Positions 34,173 to 45,057 of a stretch of 64,000 nt of DNA are shown in pieces (the first letter of the stretch is position 1; every line of letters begins with the position of its first letter). This DNA comes from Pseudomonadota bacterium (GTDB taxonomy: Bacteria; Myxococcota_A; Polyangia; GCA-2747355): assembly GCA_016702545.1 (NCBI GenBank), contig JADJDT010000002.1, forward strand, positions 1 to 64,000, read 5' to 3'. Both the position numbers and the translations under genes were made by a program. Under the pieces are notes generated by a model, which did not search any database, had not been told where the DNA came from, and saw only the letters and a list, made by a program, of their open reading frames with translations.

Positions 34173-35113
34173 CGACCCTCCCCCACAGCACGGTGGCGAT
34201 CATCGGCACCGGGCCCGCCGGCTACACGGCCGCGCTCTACACCGCGCGCGCCGAGCTGGCGCCCGTGGTGATCGATGGCGTGCAGCCCGGCGGTCAGCTG
34301 ACGACGACGACCGAGGTCGAGAACTACCCCGGCTTCCCGCAGGGCATCCAGGGCCCGGACCTGATGGAGCTGCTGCGCCAGCAAGCGCTGCGCTTCGGCG
34401 CGCACTACCTCGGGGGTGTGGTCGATCGCGTCGACTTCGGCCAGCGACCCTTCCTGCTTTACGTCGATGGCCAAGCGCGCAGCGCGGACGCCGTGATCAT
34501 CTGCACCGGGGCCTCGGCCAAGTACCTCGGCCTCGAGTCCGAGCGCCGGCTGCTCGGCCACGGCGTGTCGGCCTGCGCCACCTGCGATGGCTTCTTCTAC
34601 CGGGGCAAAGAGGTGGCAGTGGTCGGCGGTGGCGACACCGCGCTGGAGGAGGCGCTCTTTCTCACGCGCTTCGCCACCAAGGTGACGCTGATCCACCGCA
34701 GGGACGAGCTGCGCGGCTCGAAGATCATGCGCAAGCGCGCCCTCGAGCACCCGAAGATTACCCCGCGCTGGAACAGCGTCGTGAGCGAGGTGCTGGGCGA
34801 TCCGGCGCACGGCGGGCTGCGCGGCCTGCGGCTGAAGGACCTCCGAACGGGCGCCGAAGACGAGCTGCCCTGCCACGGGCTCTTCGTCGCCATCGGCCAC
34901 CAGCCCAACACGCAGCCCTTCGTCGAGTGGCTCGAGACCGACGAGCTGGGCTACCTCAAGGTGCAGCCGGGCAGCGCGCGCACCGCCATCCCCGGCATCT
35001 TCGCCGCCGGCGACGTGATCGACCGCGTCTACCGCCAGGCGATCACCGCCGCCGGCATGGGCTGCATGGCCGCCATCGACTGCGAGCGCTGGCTGGCCGA
35101 ACACACGAGCTGA
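34169..35113 (+). CDS. trxB: Thioredoxin reductase
   Basis: 314 residues. FAD-binding AIIGTGPAGYTAALYTAR and GGQLTTTTEVENYPGF, redox-active ACATCDGFFY, NADPH-binding VVGGGDTALEEALF and HRRDELRGSK, and the C-terminal GIFAAGDVID. Reduces thioredoxin with NADPH in the cytoplasm. Start overlaps the preceding minicistron. Confidence 0.95.
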   Translation: MTTLPHSTVAIIGTGPAGYTAALYTARAELAPVVIDGVQPGGQLTTTTEVENYPGFPQGIQGPDLMELLRQQALRFGAHYLGGVVDRVDFGQRPFLLYVDGQARSADAVIICTGASAKYLGLESERRLLGHGVSACATCDGFFYRGKEVAVVGGGDTALEEALFLTRFATKVTLIHRRDELRGSKIMRKRALEHPKITPRWNSVVSEVLGDPAHGGLRGLRLKDLRTGAEDELPCHGLFVAIGHQPNTQPFVEWLETDELGYLKVQPGSARTAIPGIFAAGDVIDRVYRQAITAAGMGCMAAIDCERWLAEHTS

Positions 35114-35168
35114 GCCGTCGCCGCTCGGCGCGGCGGACGGGCTCGACCCCACCGCTCAAGAGGTGTCC

Positions 35169-35291
35169 AGGAATCGTCGCGAGCAGGCCCGAGCGCAAGG
35201 CGCCGCGAGTACCGAAGCGGAACGTACGGGCTGGTACGTGAGCATCGGAGCGCAGCGGCAACGCAGCGCTCGGGTCGCGCAGCAGATTTCT
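35169..35291 (+). repeat. Dispersed palindromic repeat, copy A
   Basis: About 120 bp closely matching the reverse complement of 38301-38437. The shared core is GTACGGGCTGGTACGTGAGCA followed by TCGGAGCGCAGC and a CCCGAG...CTCGGG outer stem. It occupies most of the gap between trxB and the VOC gene and would form a long imperfect hairpin. Confidence 0.7.
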
Positions 35292-35301
35292 GAACGCCTC
35301 G

Positions 35302-35679
35302 TCAGGTCATCGCGTGCAGGGCGACCCGGTTGCCCTCGCTGTCCTCGAAGTGGGCGATGAAGCCGTACTGGCCGAGGTTGGTCTTCGGCTGCAGCGTCTT
35401 GCCGCCCTTGAGCTGCACGCGCTGCAGCGTGGCCTCGATGTCGGCGACCTGCAGATAGACGAGCGTGCCGGCGTGCGAGGGCTCGAAGCCCGCCCCCTGG
35501 ACCAGGGTGCCGGTCGCTCCCGGCGCGTCACGGTGCATCGGAAACCAGGCCATCTTCAGCGGGCCCAGCTCGTTGAGCGCCAGCTCGAGCCCGAGCACGT
35601 GCTCGTAGAAGGCCTTGGCCCGCGCGAGGTCGCGGGCGGGGATCTCGAACCAACCAACGGGATTCTGTGGCGCAGCCAT
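35302..35679 (-). CDS. VOC-family (glyoxalase/bleomycin-resistance fold) protein
   Basis: 125 residues with two beta-alpha-beta-beta-beta modules: NPVGWFEIPARDLARAKAFYEHVLG and GTLVYLQVADIEATLQRVQLKGG. The typical C-terminal ending YGFIAHFEDSEGNRVALHA closes it. Metal-dependent lyase, isomerase or binding function cannot be told apart from sequence. Monocistronic, between trxB and the F0 genes. Confidence 0.88.
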   Translation of the reverse strand: MAAPQNPVGWFEIPARDLARAKAFYEHVLGLELALNELGPLKMAWFPMHRDAPGATGTLVQGAGFEPSHAGTLVYLQVADIEATLQRVQLKGGKTLQPKTNLGQYGFIAHFEDSEGNRVALHAMT

Positions 35680-35759
35680 TTCGACACCTCCGGAGGGCGA
35701 CCGCGAGCGCTTCGCCGATCACCTCGTTAGCACAGCGCGCCGCGCGCGGCGCGCCGCGC

Positions 35760-36113
35760 TCAGATCTTGCCCAGCAGCATGAAGGCGATGACCAGCGCGT
35801 AGATCACCAGCGACTCGATCAGCGCCAGGCCGAGGATCATCGGCGTGAAGATCTTGCCCGAGGCGCCCGGGTTGCGGGCGATGCCCTCGAGCGCGGCGGC
35901 GGCGGCGCGGGCCTGGCCGAGCGCCCCACCGAAGGCGGCGATACCGATGCCCAGGCCGCAGGCGATGCCGATGAAGGCCTTCATCGTGTATTCGTTGTCG
36001 GCGGCTCCGCCGTCGGCGGCGAAGGCCAGGCCGCCCGCCAGCAGCACCAACAGCCCCGCCAGCAGCGAGCCCAATCCCTTGAGCGTGCGTCCCTTGAGCG
36101 TGCGATTCGTCAT
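35760..36113 (-). CDS. atpE: ATP synthase F0 subunit c
   Basis: 117 residues: a signal-like N-terminal helix (GSLLAGLLVLLAGGLAFAA) then two c-ring helices joined by the polar loop ARNPGASG. The ion-binding Glu is in ALIESLVIYALV. A Gln in the first helix (GGALGQARAAAA) plus Glu-Ser and a Tyr four residues on resemble the Na+-binding set of Na+-ATP synthases, although the usual Thr is Leu here. Last gene of atpZ-atpI-atpB-atpE. Confidence 0.93.
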   Translation of the reverse strand: MTNRTLKGRTLKGLGSLLAGLLVLLAGGLAFAADGGAADNEYTMKAFIGIACGLGIGIAAFGGALGQARAAAAALEGIARNPGASGKIFTPMILGLALIESLVIYALVIAFMLLGKI

Positions 36114-36150
36114 CTTGCGTTACTCCTTCATCTGAGCCTGCGATCGAGCA

Positions 36151-36202
36151 CGACTCGTCGGTGCGACTCGTCGGTGCGACTCGTCAATGCGACTCGTGGG
36201 CG
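36151..36202 (+). repeat. Four-copy 13-bp tandem repeat between atpB and atpE
   Basis: CGACTCGTCGGTG repeats at 36151, 36164, 36177 and 36190 with small changes. The last units overlap the final codons of atpB (HESH and stop), showing recent slippage that duplicated the gene end. Confidence 0.8.
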
Positions 36203-37020
36203 GCCGCCTCGCCAATGTAGATCATCCCGAGCAAGGAAAAGACCAGCGTCTGCACCACGCAGACGAGCAGGCCCAACACATAGAAGGGCAGCGGGAACAG
36301 GGCCGGCACGACGAAGAGCGCGAGCGGCACGGTCAGCCGCTGGATCGTGCCGAGCAGCGTGTGGTCGGCGAACATGTTGCCCATCAAGCGGATGGCCAAG
36401 GAGAGCGGTCGCACCAACAACTGGCTGATGATCTCGATCACGAGAATCAGCGGGGCCACGTACCAGACCGGCCCGACGAAGTGCTTGAGGTAGCCGAAGC
36501 CCTGCTCCTTGAAGCCGACACCGATCGTCACGAGCAGCACCAGCAGCGAGAGCGCGAGGTTGGTTTTCAGCGTGTCGGTCGGCGGCAGGAAGCCCGGGAC
36601 CAGGCCGATCACGTTGTTGCAGAGGATGAAGAAGACGTAGCTGCCGATCAGCGGCAGGAAGCGCTCGGCGTTGTGGCGCCCCATCACGCCCTCGGCGATC
36701 GAGAGCGTGGCCTCGATCACCAGCTCGAAGAAGTTGCGCACGCCGAAGCGGCGCGCGGGCAGCAGACGGTCGGGATTGCCACGCCGCAGCAGCCAGGCGA
36801 AGCGCAGCGCGAGCGCCGCGAGCAGCAACGCGACGAAGAGCGCGACGCAAACGTGGGCGATCGAGAACGAGGTCTGGCTGCCGAAGGCCACGGTGATGAT
36901 CTGGCGCGCCCAGCCCGGCCAAGGGCGCACGACGGCCTCGCGGTGCAGGTAGTGCGCCGCGTATTCCTGCAGGTTGAAGTAGCCCGGCAGGTAGCTGAAC
37001 CAGGTGTCGTGACCGCCCAT
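36184..37020 (-). CDS. atpB: ATP synthase F0 subunit a
   Basis: 278 residues with 5-6 membrane helices. The essential Arg is in SLAIRLMGNMFADHTL, and VRNFFELVIEATLSIAEG and NVIGLVPGFLPPTD are typical. Forms the ion half-channels against the c-ring. ATG 37020 has GAGGTGG well placed; the GTG two codons upstream overlaps the atpI stop. Confidence 0.94.
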   Translation of the reverse strand: MGGHDTWFSYLPGYFNLQEYAAHYLHREAVVRPWPGWARQIITVAFGSQTSFSIAHVCVALFVALLLAALALRFAWLLRRGNPDRLLPARRFGVRNFFELVIEATLSIAEGVMGRHNAERFLPLIGSYVFFILCNNVIGLVPGFLPPTDTLKTNLALSLLVLLVTIGVGFKEQGFGYLKHFVGPVWYVAPLILVIEIISQLLVRPLSLAIRLMGNMFADHTLLGTIQRLTVPLALFVVPALFPLPFYVLGLLVCVVQTLVFSLLGMIYIGEAAAHESH

Positions 37021-37022
37021 CG

Positions 37023-37433
37023 TCACCCACCTCGCGAGAGCGCCACCGCGTCACCGCGCAGCGCCAACCGGAGGCCCTCGATCAGGATCGCCAGCACCAC
37101 CACGGATACGCCGCCGAGGAAGCCGACCGCATCGACGCGCACCAGCCGCAGCACCACCCAGAGCGCCACGCCCACGGCGCTGAGCTTGAGCACCATCACC
37201 CCCGCGAGCGCCGCCTGCTGCCACGGTCGGGCGCTGGCGACGAGCGCCGCCAAGAGCCGGCGCAGCGCCCAGAAGTTGAGCACGCCGAGCAACCCGCCCA
37301 CCGCGAGGCCGAGCGCCAAGGGCGCGCGCTGCAGGGTCAGCAGGCCCAGGGTCGCGGCCGCCAGCAGCAGCAGGGCCACGCGCTCAATCCTAGCGGGGGC
37401 CTCGCCCTGACCTTTCGCCGTCACCGTCGTCAT
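37023..37433 (-). CDS. atpI: ATP synthase subunit I (AtpI)
   Basis: About 136 residues with four predicted membrane helices (VALLLLAAATLGLL, LALGLAVGGLLGVLNFWALRRLL, MVLKLSAVGVALWVVL, GGVSVVVLAILIEGLRLAL). AtpI-type proteins aid c-ring assembly or Mg2+ handling. ATG 37433 overlaps the atpZ end by about 44 bp; later GTG starts are possible. The gene precedes atpB directly. Confidence 0.75.
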   Translation of the reverse strand: MTTVTAKGQGEAPARIERVALLLLAAATLGLLTLQRAPLALGLAVGGLLGVLNFWALRRLLAALVASARPWQQAALAGVMVLKLSAVGVALWVVLRLVRVDAVGFLGGVSVVVLAILIEGLRLALRGDAVALSRGG

Positions 37434-37728
37434 CGTCGCCCGCGTCATTCTCAAGGGGATCATCGTCGCCCGCGCTCTCACGCTCGCCGCGCTGCACCTC
37501 GCGCACCAGCCGCAGCAACGAGGCAAAGGCGGCGGCGACACCGAGCAGCAGGCCCACCAGCGTCAGGTAGGGCGCCGTACCCCAGCGCTGGTCGAGCCAG
37601 CCGCCGCCCAGGTAGCCGAGCACAGCGCCGACGCCGAACTCCACGCCCACGGTGCTGACCCGCAGGGCCTGGACCCACGCCGCCGCGTTGCCAGCGCTGT
37701 CGTCGTGGCCTTTGTCGGCCTGCTTCAC
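37390..37728 (-). CDS. atpZ: AtpZ/AtpI-like small F0 accessory protein
   Basis: 112 residues with two hydrophobic helices (VGVEFGVGAVLGYLGGGWLD, TLVGLLLGVAAAFASLLRLV), the AtpZ layout, and an unusual acidic tail (DDDPLENDAGDDDDGDGE). First gene of the F0 operon. GTG 37728 has only GGAG close upstream, so the start is uncertain. The upstream leader repeats CTGAAATAACG twice (37741-37770). Confidence 0.7.
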   Translation of the reverse strand: MKQADKGHDDSAGNAAAWVQALRVSTVGVEFGVGAVLGYLGGGWLDQRWGTAPYLTLVGLLLGVAAAFASLLRLVREVQRGERESAGDDDPLENDAGDDDDGDGERSGRGPR

Positions 37729-37913
37729 CTGCTCCGCTTTCGCTTCGTTATTTCAGCGCGTTATTTCAGAACCTTGGATCGCCGCACGATCTCTCGCGTC
37801 GGCACGCGAGGCTCGCTTAGCACGGGCTCCCGCAGACGGTCAACGCGGCGCTGCGTGCCCTATCAGCGCTGCGCGCCGGGTGCGAGGGTCGACCCATGCA
37901 AGGCGGCGGGCCG

Positions 37914-38309
37914 CTACCAGCGCCGGTCAAGTCCCTCGTAGCGGTCGAGCGTTTCGTCTGCGCTGAGCAGCGGGAGCCGCTCGAAGGTGGCCTGCGCCAC
38001 CAGCAGGCGGTCGAAGGGGTCTCGATGGTGGAAGGCGAGCGTCGCGACGCGCTCAGCGTGCGCGCGGCGAACGTCGAGGATCTCGATGCCATTGAGCGCG
38101 AGTTGTTCGTCGAGGAAGGCGCCCAGGGGCTTCGCGAGCGTGAGCCTCCCCAGGCTCGACTTGATCGCCATTTCCCAAACCGAGGCGGTGCTCAAGAGGA
38201 GCCGGCGGTCTTGGTCGAGGAAGACGCGGCGCGCTGCTGCGCTCAGCCGTGGACTGTCGGAGAGCGCCCAGAGAAAGGCATGGGTATCGAGCAGAACGCG
38301 AGAAGTCAT
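37914..38309 (-). CDS. vapC: PIN-domain ribonuclease toxin (VapC-like), second locus
   Basis: 131 residues with PIN acidic residues in LLDTHAFLWAL, SVWEMAIKSSLG, DPFDRLLVAQA and LLSADETLDRY. Ribonuclease toxin controlled by the antitoxin at 38436-38657. Unlike usual pairs the genes do not overlap: a 137-bp palindromic repeat separates them, and the toxin start codon lies inside one arm of that repeat. Confidence 0.9.
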   Translation of the reverse strand: MTSRVLLDTHAFLWALSDSPRLSAAARRVFLDQDRRLLLSTASVWEMAIKSSLGRLTLAKPLGAFLDEQLALNGIEILDVRRAHAERVATLAFHHRDPFDRLLVAQATFERLPLLSADETLDRYEGLDRRW

Positions 38310-38437
38310 CTCATAAATGGCTGCGCCACCCGAGGGCGTTGTCGCGGCTGCGCTCCGGTGCTCACGTACCAGCCCGTACGCTCCGCTCCGGTGCTCACCG
38401 CTCCTAGCCCTCGGGCGGTCGTCATGAGATGACTTCT
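38301..38437 (-). repeat. Dispersed palindromic repeat, copy B, inside the VapBC-like operon
   Basis: Perfect 14-bp ends AGAAGTCATCTCAT (38301-38314) and complement (38424-38437) enclose CCCGAGGGC/GCCCTCGGG stems and an inner GTAC-N6-GTAC. It is homologous to copy A at 35169-35291. The ends coincide with the antitoxin stop (TAGAAGTC) and the toxin start (ATGACTTCT), so it arose by insertion between coupled genes. Confidence 0.75.
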
Positions 38438-38657
38438 AGCGATAGCCATCGAAGTCCCCGAGCGGCGCGTCGAAGTCGTCGGCGATGCGAATCTGACCGG
38501 CGGCGGAGCCGAGCGTCCGCTTGCGGAGCGCTGACTCGAGCACCACCAGTCGCACCAAGGGCTTATCTCCCTTGGCGATGATCACCTCCTCACCATCGAG
38601 CGCGCGCTGGATCAGCCGCGACAGATGCGTCTTGGCTTCGTGGAGCTTCACCTGCAT
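38436..38657 (-). CDS. Phd/YefM-type antitoxin, second locus
   Basis: 73 residues: MQVKLHEAKTHLSRLIQRAL is the family start (prevent-host-death type DNA-binding half), followed by GEEVIIAKGDKPLVRLV and a toxin-wrapping tail. ATG 38657. Represses its own operon in known relatives; a 13-bp palindrome lies 22 bp upstream. Confidence 0.88.
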   Translation of the reverse strand: MQVKLHEAKTHLSRLIQRALDGEEVIIAKGDKPLVRLVVLESALRKRTLGSAAGQIRIADDFDAPLGDFDGYR

Positions 38658-38679
38658 GGGGTCAGTCTGGTCGGGTCTG

Positions 38680-38692
38680 TTGACTAAGTCAA
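38680..38692. promoter_or_regulatory. Palindrome upstream of the second antitoxin, likely operator
   Basis: TTGACTAAGTCAA, a perfect 6-1-6 palindrome immediately upstream of the antitoxin gene and overlapping a possible -35 (TTGACT). Placement suits autorepression. Confidence 0.5.
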
Positions 38693-38740
38693 TCAACCCC
38701 TGGACGGAGCCAAGCGCCCGGCTCAGAGCGCGCGCCCGGC

Positions 38741-40026
38741 TCAGAGCGTGCGCAGGGTCTCGCGTGCGGCCTCGAGGGTCTGCTGCAGGTCTTCGTCGCT
38801 GTGCGCGGCCGAGACGAAGGCGGCCTCGAACTGGGAAGGTGGAAGCAAGACGCCACGCTGGCGCATCCCGCGGTGGAAGGCGGCGAAGCGCGCGACGTCG
38901 CTGCGCTGCGCCGAGGCCAGGTCGGTGACCGGGCCCGCCCAGAAGAAGGGTGTCAGCATCGACCCGACCCGATTGACGCAGAGCGGTAGGCCGAGCTCCC
39001 GCGCAATCGCCGTGAGACCCTCGGCCAGGGCCGCAGCGTAGCGCTCGAGTTGCGCGTAGGGGTCCTCGCGCTCGAGCAGCTCGAGCATCGCCAGACCCGC
39101 CGCGACCCCGAGCGGATTGCCCGAGAGCGTGCCCGCCTGATAGACGGCGCCGCTCGGCGCCACGAGGTCCATCAGCGCGGCGCGTCCCCCATAGGCCCCC
39201 ACCGGCAGCCCCCCACCGATCACCTTGCCCAAACAAACCAGGTCCGCGCTCACGCCGTAGCGCTGCTGCGCCCCGCCGAGCGCCACGCGGAAGCCCGACA
39301 TCACCTCGTCGAAGATCAAGAGCGCGCCCTGCGCCGCGGTGATCCGCCGCAGGCCCTCGAGGTAGCCCGGCAGCGGCGCCACCGTGCCCATGTTGCCCGG
39401 CACCGGCTCGACGATCATCGCCGCGATCGTCGGGCCGTGACGCTCGAAGAGCGCCTCGACCGCCGCCAGGTCGTTGTAGGGCACCACCAGCGTGTCGCGC
39501 GCCGCCCCCGCCGGCACCCCGGCCGAGTCGGGGATGCCGAGGGTCTCGGCGCCCGAGCCCGCGCGCACCAGCAGCGCATCGGCGTGCCCGTGGTAGCCGC
39601 CGGCGATCTTGATGATGCGGTCGCGGCCGGTGGCACCCCGCGCCACGCGCACCGCGCTCATGCAGGCCTCGGTGCCGCTGTTGACGAGCCGCACCCGCTC
39701 CAGGCCCGGCACGATGCGGGTCAGCAGCTCGGCGAAGCGCACCTCGCGCTCCGTCGAGACGCCGAAGCTGACCCCATCGACCGCCGCGGCCTGGATCGCG
39801 GCCAGGATCTCCGGCCGGGCGTGGCCGAGCAGCATCGGCCCCCACGAGCCGAGGTAGTCGAGGTAACGGTTGCCATCGACGTCCCAGACACTGCTGCCCG
39901 CGGCCCGCGCCAGAAAGAGCGGCTCGCCGCCGACGGAGCGAAAGGCCCGCACGGGGCTGTTGACGCCGCCGGGAATCACGCGCTGCGCCCGCGCCGCCAG
40001 CGCGCGCGAGCGCTCGCTCCCGCCGC

Positions 40027-40030
<4 letters not shown>
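38741..40030 (-). CDS. hemL: Glutamate-1-semialdehyde 2,1-aminomutase
   Basis: 429 residues, PLP-dependent class III aminotransferase fold. Diagnostic: IPGGVNSPVRAF, VNSGTEACMSAVRVAR, GGYHGHADALLV, the PLP Lys in CLGKVIGGGLPVGAYGG (~267) and QAGTLSGNPL. Final step to 5-aminolevulinate for tetrapyrroles by the C5 pathway. Start overlaps the gyrA stop by ATGA. An 18-bp tandem duplication covers the stop codon (38713-38750). Confidence 0.95.
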
Positions 40031-42693
<2,663 letters not shown>

Positions 42694-42766
42694 GCTCGAA
42701 GAGACCTCAGCAGTGAACTAAACGCCCAGAATCACGGAGGAAAACACCGCAATTCGAGCGCGGCAG

Positions 42767-42795
42767 TTCATAGCGCGAATCCCCCCAAAGGTCAA
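42767..42795 (-). promoter_or_regulatory. Promoter of gyrA-hemL
   Basis: Minus-strand TTGACC (42795-42790), 17 bp, TATGAA (42772-42767), about 75 bp before the gyrA ATG. Optimal spacing and a strong -35. Confidence 0.65.
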
Positions 42796-42868
42796 TCGAA
42801 TGAGGCCCTTGGGCGCGGCTCGGCGGGGTGCGACGCCGAGGGGGGCGAGCGACGCCGTGCGAACGCGG

Positions 42869-42897
42869 ATTGCTGCCCTGGCGATCAGCCAGTAGAG
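42869..42897 (+). promoter_or_regulatory. Candidate promoter of the polysaccharide operon starting at gmd
   Basis: TTGCTG (42869-42874), 17 bp, TAGAGT (42892-42897), 46 bp before gmd. Moderate matches, correct spacing. Confidence 0.4.
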
Positions 42898-42943
42898 TGC
42901 CGCCCGGCGTGGGCCGGGGGGCTCCAGCGACGAGGCGAGCAGC

Positions 42944-44029
42944 ATGAGCAAGTGCGCGTTGATCACCGGCATCACCGGCCAGGACGGCTCGTACCTGGCC
43001 GAGCTGCTGTTGCAGAAGGGCTACGAGGTCCACGGCATCATCCGCCGTTCGAGCTCGTTCAACACCGGGCGGCTCGAGCACCTGTACCAGGACCCGCACG
43101 TCAGCGACCGAAGGCTGCGCCTGCACTACGGCGACATGACGGATTCGTCGAACCTGTCGCGCCTGATCGAGACGGTGCGACCCGACGAGCTCTACCACCT
43201 GGCCGCGCAGAGCCACGTCAAGGTCTCCTTCGAGGTGCCGGAGTACACCGCCGAGACCGACGCCATCGGCACGCTGCGGCTGCTCGACGCGATCCGCGAG
43301 ACGGGGCTGCGCACGCGCTTCTACCAGGCCTCGACCAGCGAGCTCTACGGCAAGGTCCAGCAGGTGCCGCAGACGGAGCAGACGCCCTTCTATCCGCGCT
43401 CGCCCTATGGCGTGGCCAAGCTCTACGCCTTCTGGATCACGGTCAACTACCGCGAGGCCTATGGGCTGCACGCCTCCAACGGCATCCTCTTCAACCACGA
43501 GAGCGAGCGCCGCGGCATGACCTTCGTCTCGCGCAAGGTCACGCGCGCCGCCGCCCGCATCGCCCTGGGGCTGCAGCAGCGGCTCTACCTCGGCAACCTC
43601 GATGCGCGCCGCGACTGGGGCTACGCCCCGGAGTACGTCGAGGCGATGTGGCTGATGTTGCAGCAGCCGAGCCCCGACGACTACGTGATCGCCACCGGCG
43701 AGACGCACAGCGTGCGCGAGCTGGTGACGCTGGCCTTCGCCCGCGTCGGCCTGCCGCTGCGCTGGCAGGGGCAGGGCGTCGCGGAGCAGGGCCTGCACGC
43801 CGAGACCGGAGCCGTGCTGGTCGAGATTGATCCGGCCTACTTCCGGCCGACCGAGGTCGATCTGCTGATCGGCGACCCGAGCAAGGCCAAGGCCCAGCTG
43901 GGCTGGCAGCCACGCACCACCTTCCAGGCGCTGGTCGAGCGCATGGTCGACCACGACCTCGAGGCGGCCCGGCGCCTCTTGACGCTACGCGAGGCCGGAC
44001 ACGGGCTGCGGGAGGAGGGGACGGAGTGA
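42944..44029 (+). CDS. gmd: GDP-mannose 4,6-dehydratase
   Basis: 361 residues, extended SDR. NAD(P)-binding ALITGITGQDGSYLAELLL, then HGIIRRSSSFNTGRL, the catalytic region QASTSELYGKVQ and SPYGVAKLYAFW (Tyr-x3-Lys), NHESERRG and YFRPTEVDLLIGD. Converts GDP-mannose to GDP-4-keto-6-deoxymannose, the substrate of the next gene. GAGGCGAGCAGC precedes ATG. Confidence 0.95.
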   Translation: MSKCALITGITGQDGSYLAELLLQKGYEVHGIIRRSSSFNTGRLEHLYQDPHVSDRRLRLHYGDMTDSSNLSRLIETVRPDELYHLAAQSHVKVSFEVPEYTAETDAIGTLRLLDAIRETGLRTRFYQASTSELYGKVQQVPQTEQTPFYPRSPYGVAKLYAFWITVNYREAYGLHASNGILFNHESERRGMTFVSRKVTRAAARIALGLQQRLYLGNLDARRDWGYAPEYVEAMWLMLQQPSPDDYVIATGETHSVRELVTLAFARVGLPLRWQGQGVAEQGLHAETGAVLVEIDPAYFRPTEVDLLIGDPSKAKAQLGWQPRTTFQALVERMVDHDLEAARRLLTLREAGHGLREEGTE

Positions 44030-45018
44030 CGACGACAGCCCCCTTCGCCTACCGGCGCCTGGCGCCCGACGCGCGGGTCTATGTGGCCGGCCACCGCGGG
44101 ATGGTCGGCTCGGCGATCGTGCGCCAGCTCGCGGCGCGCGGCTACGCCCACCTGGTGACGCGCGAGCTCGACGCGCTCGATCTGCGGCGCCAGGCCGCCA
44201 CCGAGGCGTTCTTTGCCACCGAGCGGCCCGAGTTCGTGATCGTCGCGGCGGCCAAGGTCGGCGGCATCCTCGCCAACAACACCTATCGCGCCGACTTCAT
44301 CCGCGACAACCTGCAGATCCAGACCAACCTGATCGACGCCGCCTACCGCCACGGCGTGCAGCGGCTGCTCTTCCTCGGCTCGAGCTGCATCTACCCGCGC
44401 GACTGCGCGCAGCCGATCACCGAGGAGGCGCTGTTGACCGGCGCGCTCGAGCCGACCAACGAGCCCTACGCCATCGCCAAGATCGCCGGGCTCAAGCTCT
44501 GCGAGGCCTACAATGCGCAGTACGGCACGCGCTACCTGAGCGTGATGCCGACCAACCTCTATGGCCCACACGACAACTTCGATCTGAGCTCGAGCCACGT
44601 GCTGCCGGCGCTGCTGCGGCGCTTCCACGAGGCCAAGCTCAGCGGCGCGCGCGCGGTGACGATCTGGGGCAGCGGACGGCCGCGCCGCGAGTTCCTCCAC
44701 GTCGACGATCTCGCCGAGGCCTGCGTCTTCTTGTTGGAGCAGAGCGACAGCACCGCGCTGATCAACATCGGCGTCGGCGAGGACGTGACGATCCGCGAGC
44801 TGGCCGAGCTGGTGGCCCAAACCGTCGGCTACGGCGGCGAGATCTTGCACGACACCAGCAAACCCGACGGCACGCCGCGCAAGCTGCTCGACGTCAGCCG
44901 GCTGCACGCGCTGGGCTGGCAGGCGCGCACCAGCCTGCGCGAGGGCCTCGCGCGGACCTACGCCTGGTTCGTCGCCCAATATGGCCCGCCGCAGGGCGCG
45001 GCTGGCCAAGTGCGCTGA
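44026..45018 (+). CDS. fcl: GDP-L-fucose synthase
   Basis: 330 residues. VYVAGHRGMVGSAIVRQL, AAAKVGGILANNTY, SSCIYPRDCAQPI, the catalytic NEPYAIAKIAGLK and TNLYGPHDNFD are diagnostic for the bifunctional epimerase-reductase. GTG 44026 overlaps the gmd stop (GTGA), so the two enzymes are made together and yield GDP-L-fucose for the polysaccharide. Confidence 0.95.
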   Translation: MTTTAPFAYRRLAPDARVYVAGHRGMVGSAIVRQLAARGYAHLVTRELDALDLRRQAATEAFFATERPEFVIVAAAKVGGILANNTYRADFIRDNLQIQTNLIDAAYRHGVQRLLFLGSSCIYPRDCAQPITEEALLTGALEPTNEPYAIAKIAGLKLCEAYNAQYGTRYLSVMPTNLYGPHDNFDLSSSHVLPALLRRFHEAKLSGARAVTIWGSGRPRREFLHVDDLAEACVFLLEQSDSTALINIGVGEDVTIRELAELVAQTVGYGGEILHDTSKPDGTPRKLLDVSRLHALGWQARTSLREGLARTYAWFVAQYGPPQGAAGQVR

Positions 45019-45057
45019 GAATCACTAGACTCCCGCCGCGCGCGGGAGGAGGGAACC

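Noticed and set aside
35115..35141. Rho-independent terminator after trxB
   Set aside because: A GC hairpin is present (CCGTCGCCGC/GCGGCGGACGG) but there is no T tract and the arms are imperfect.
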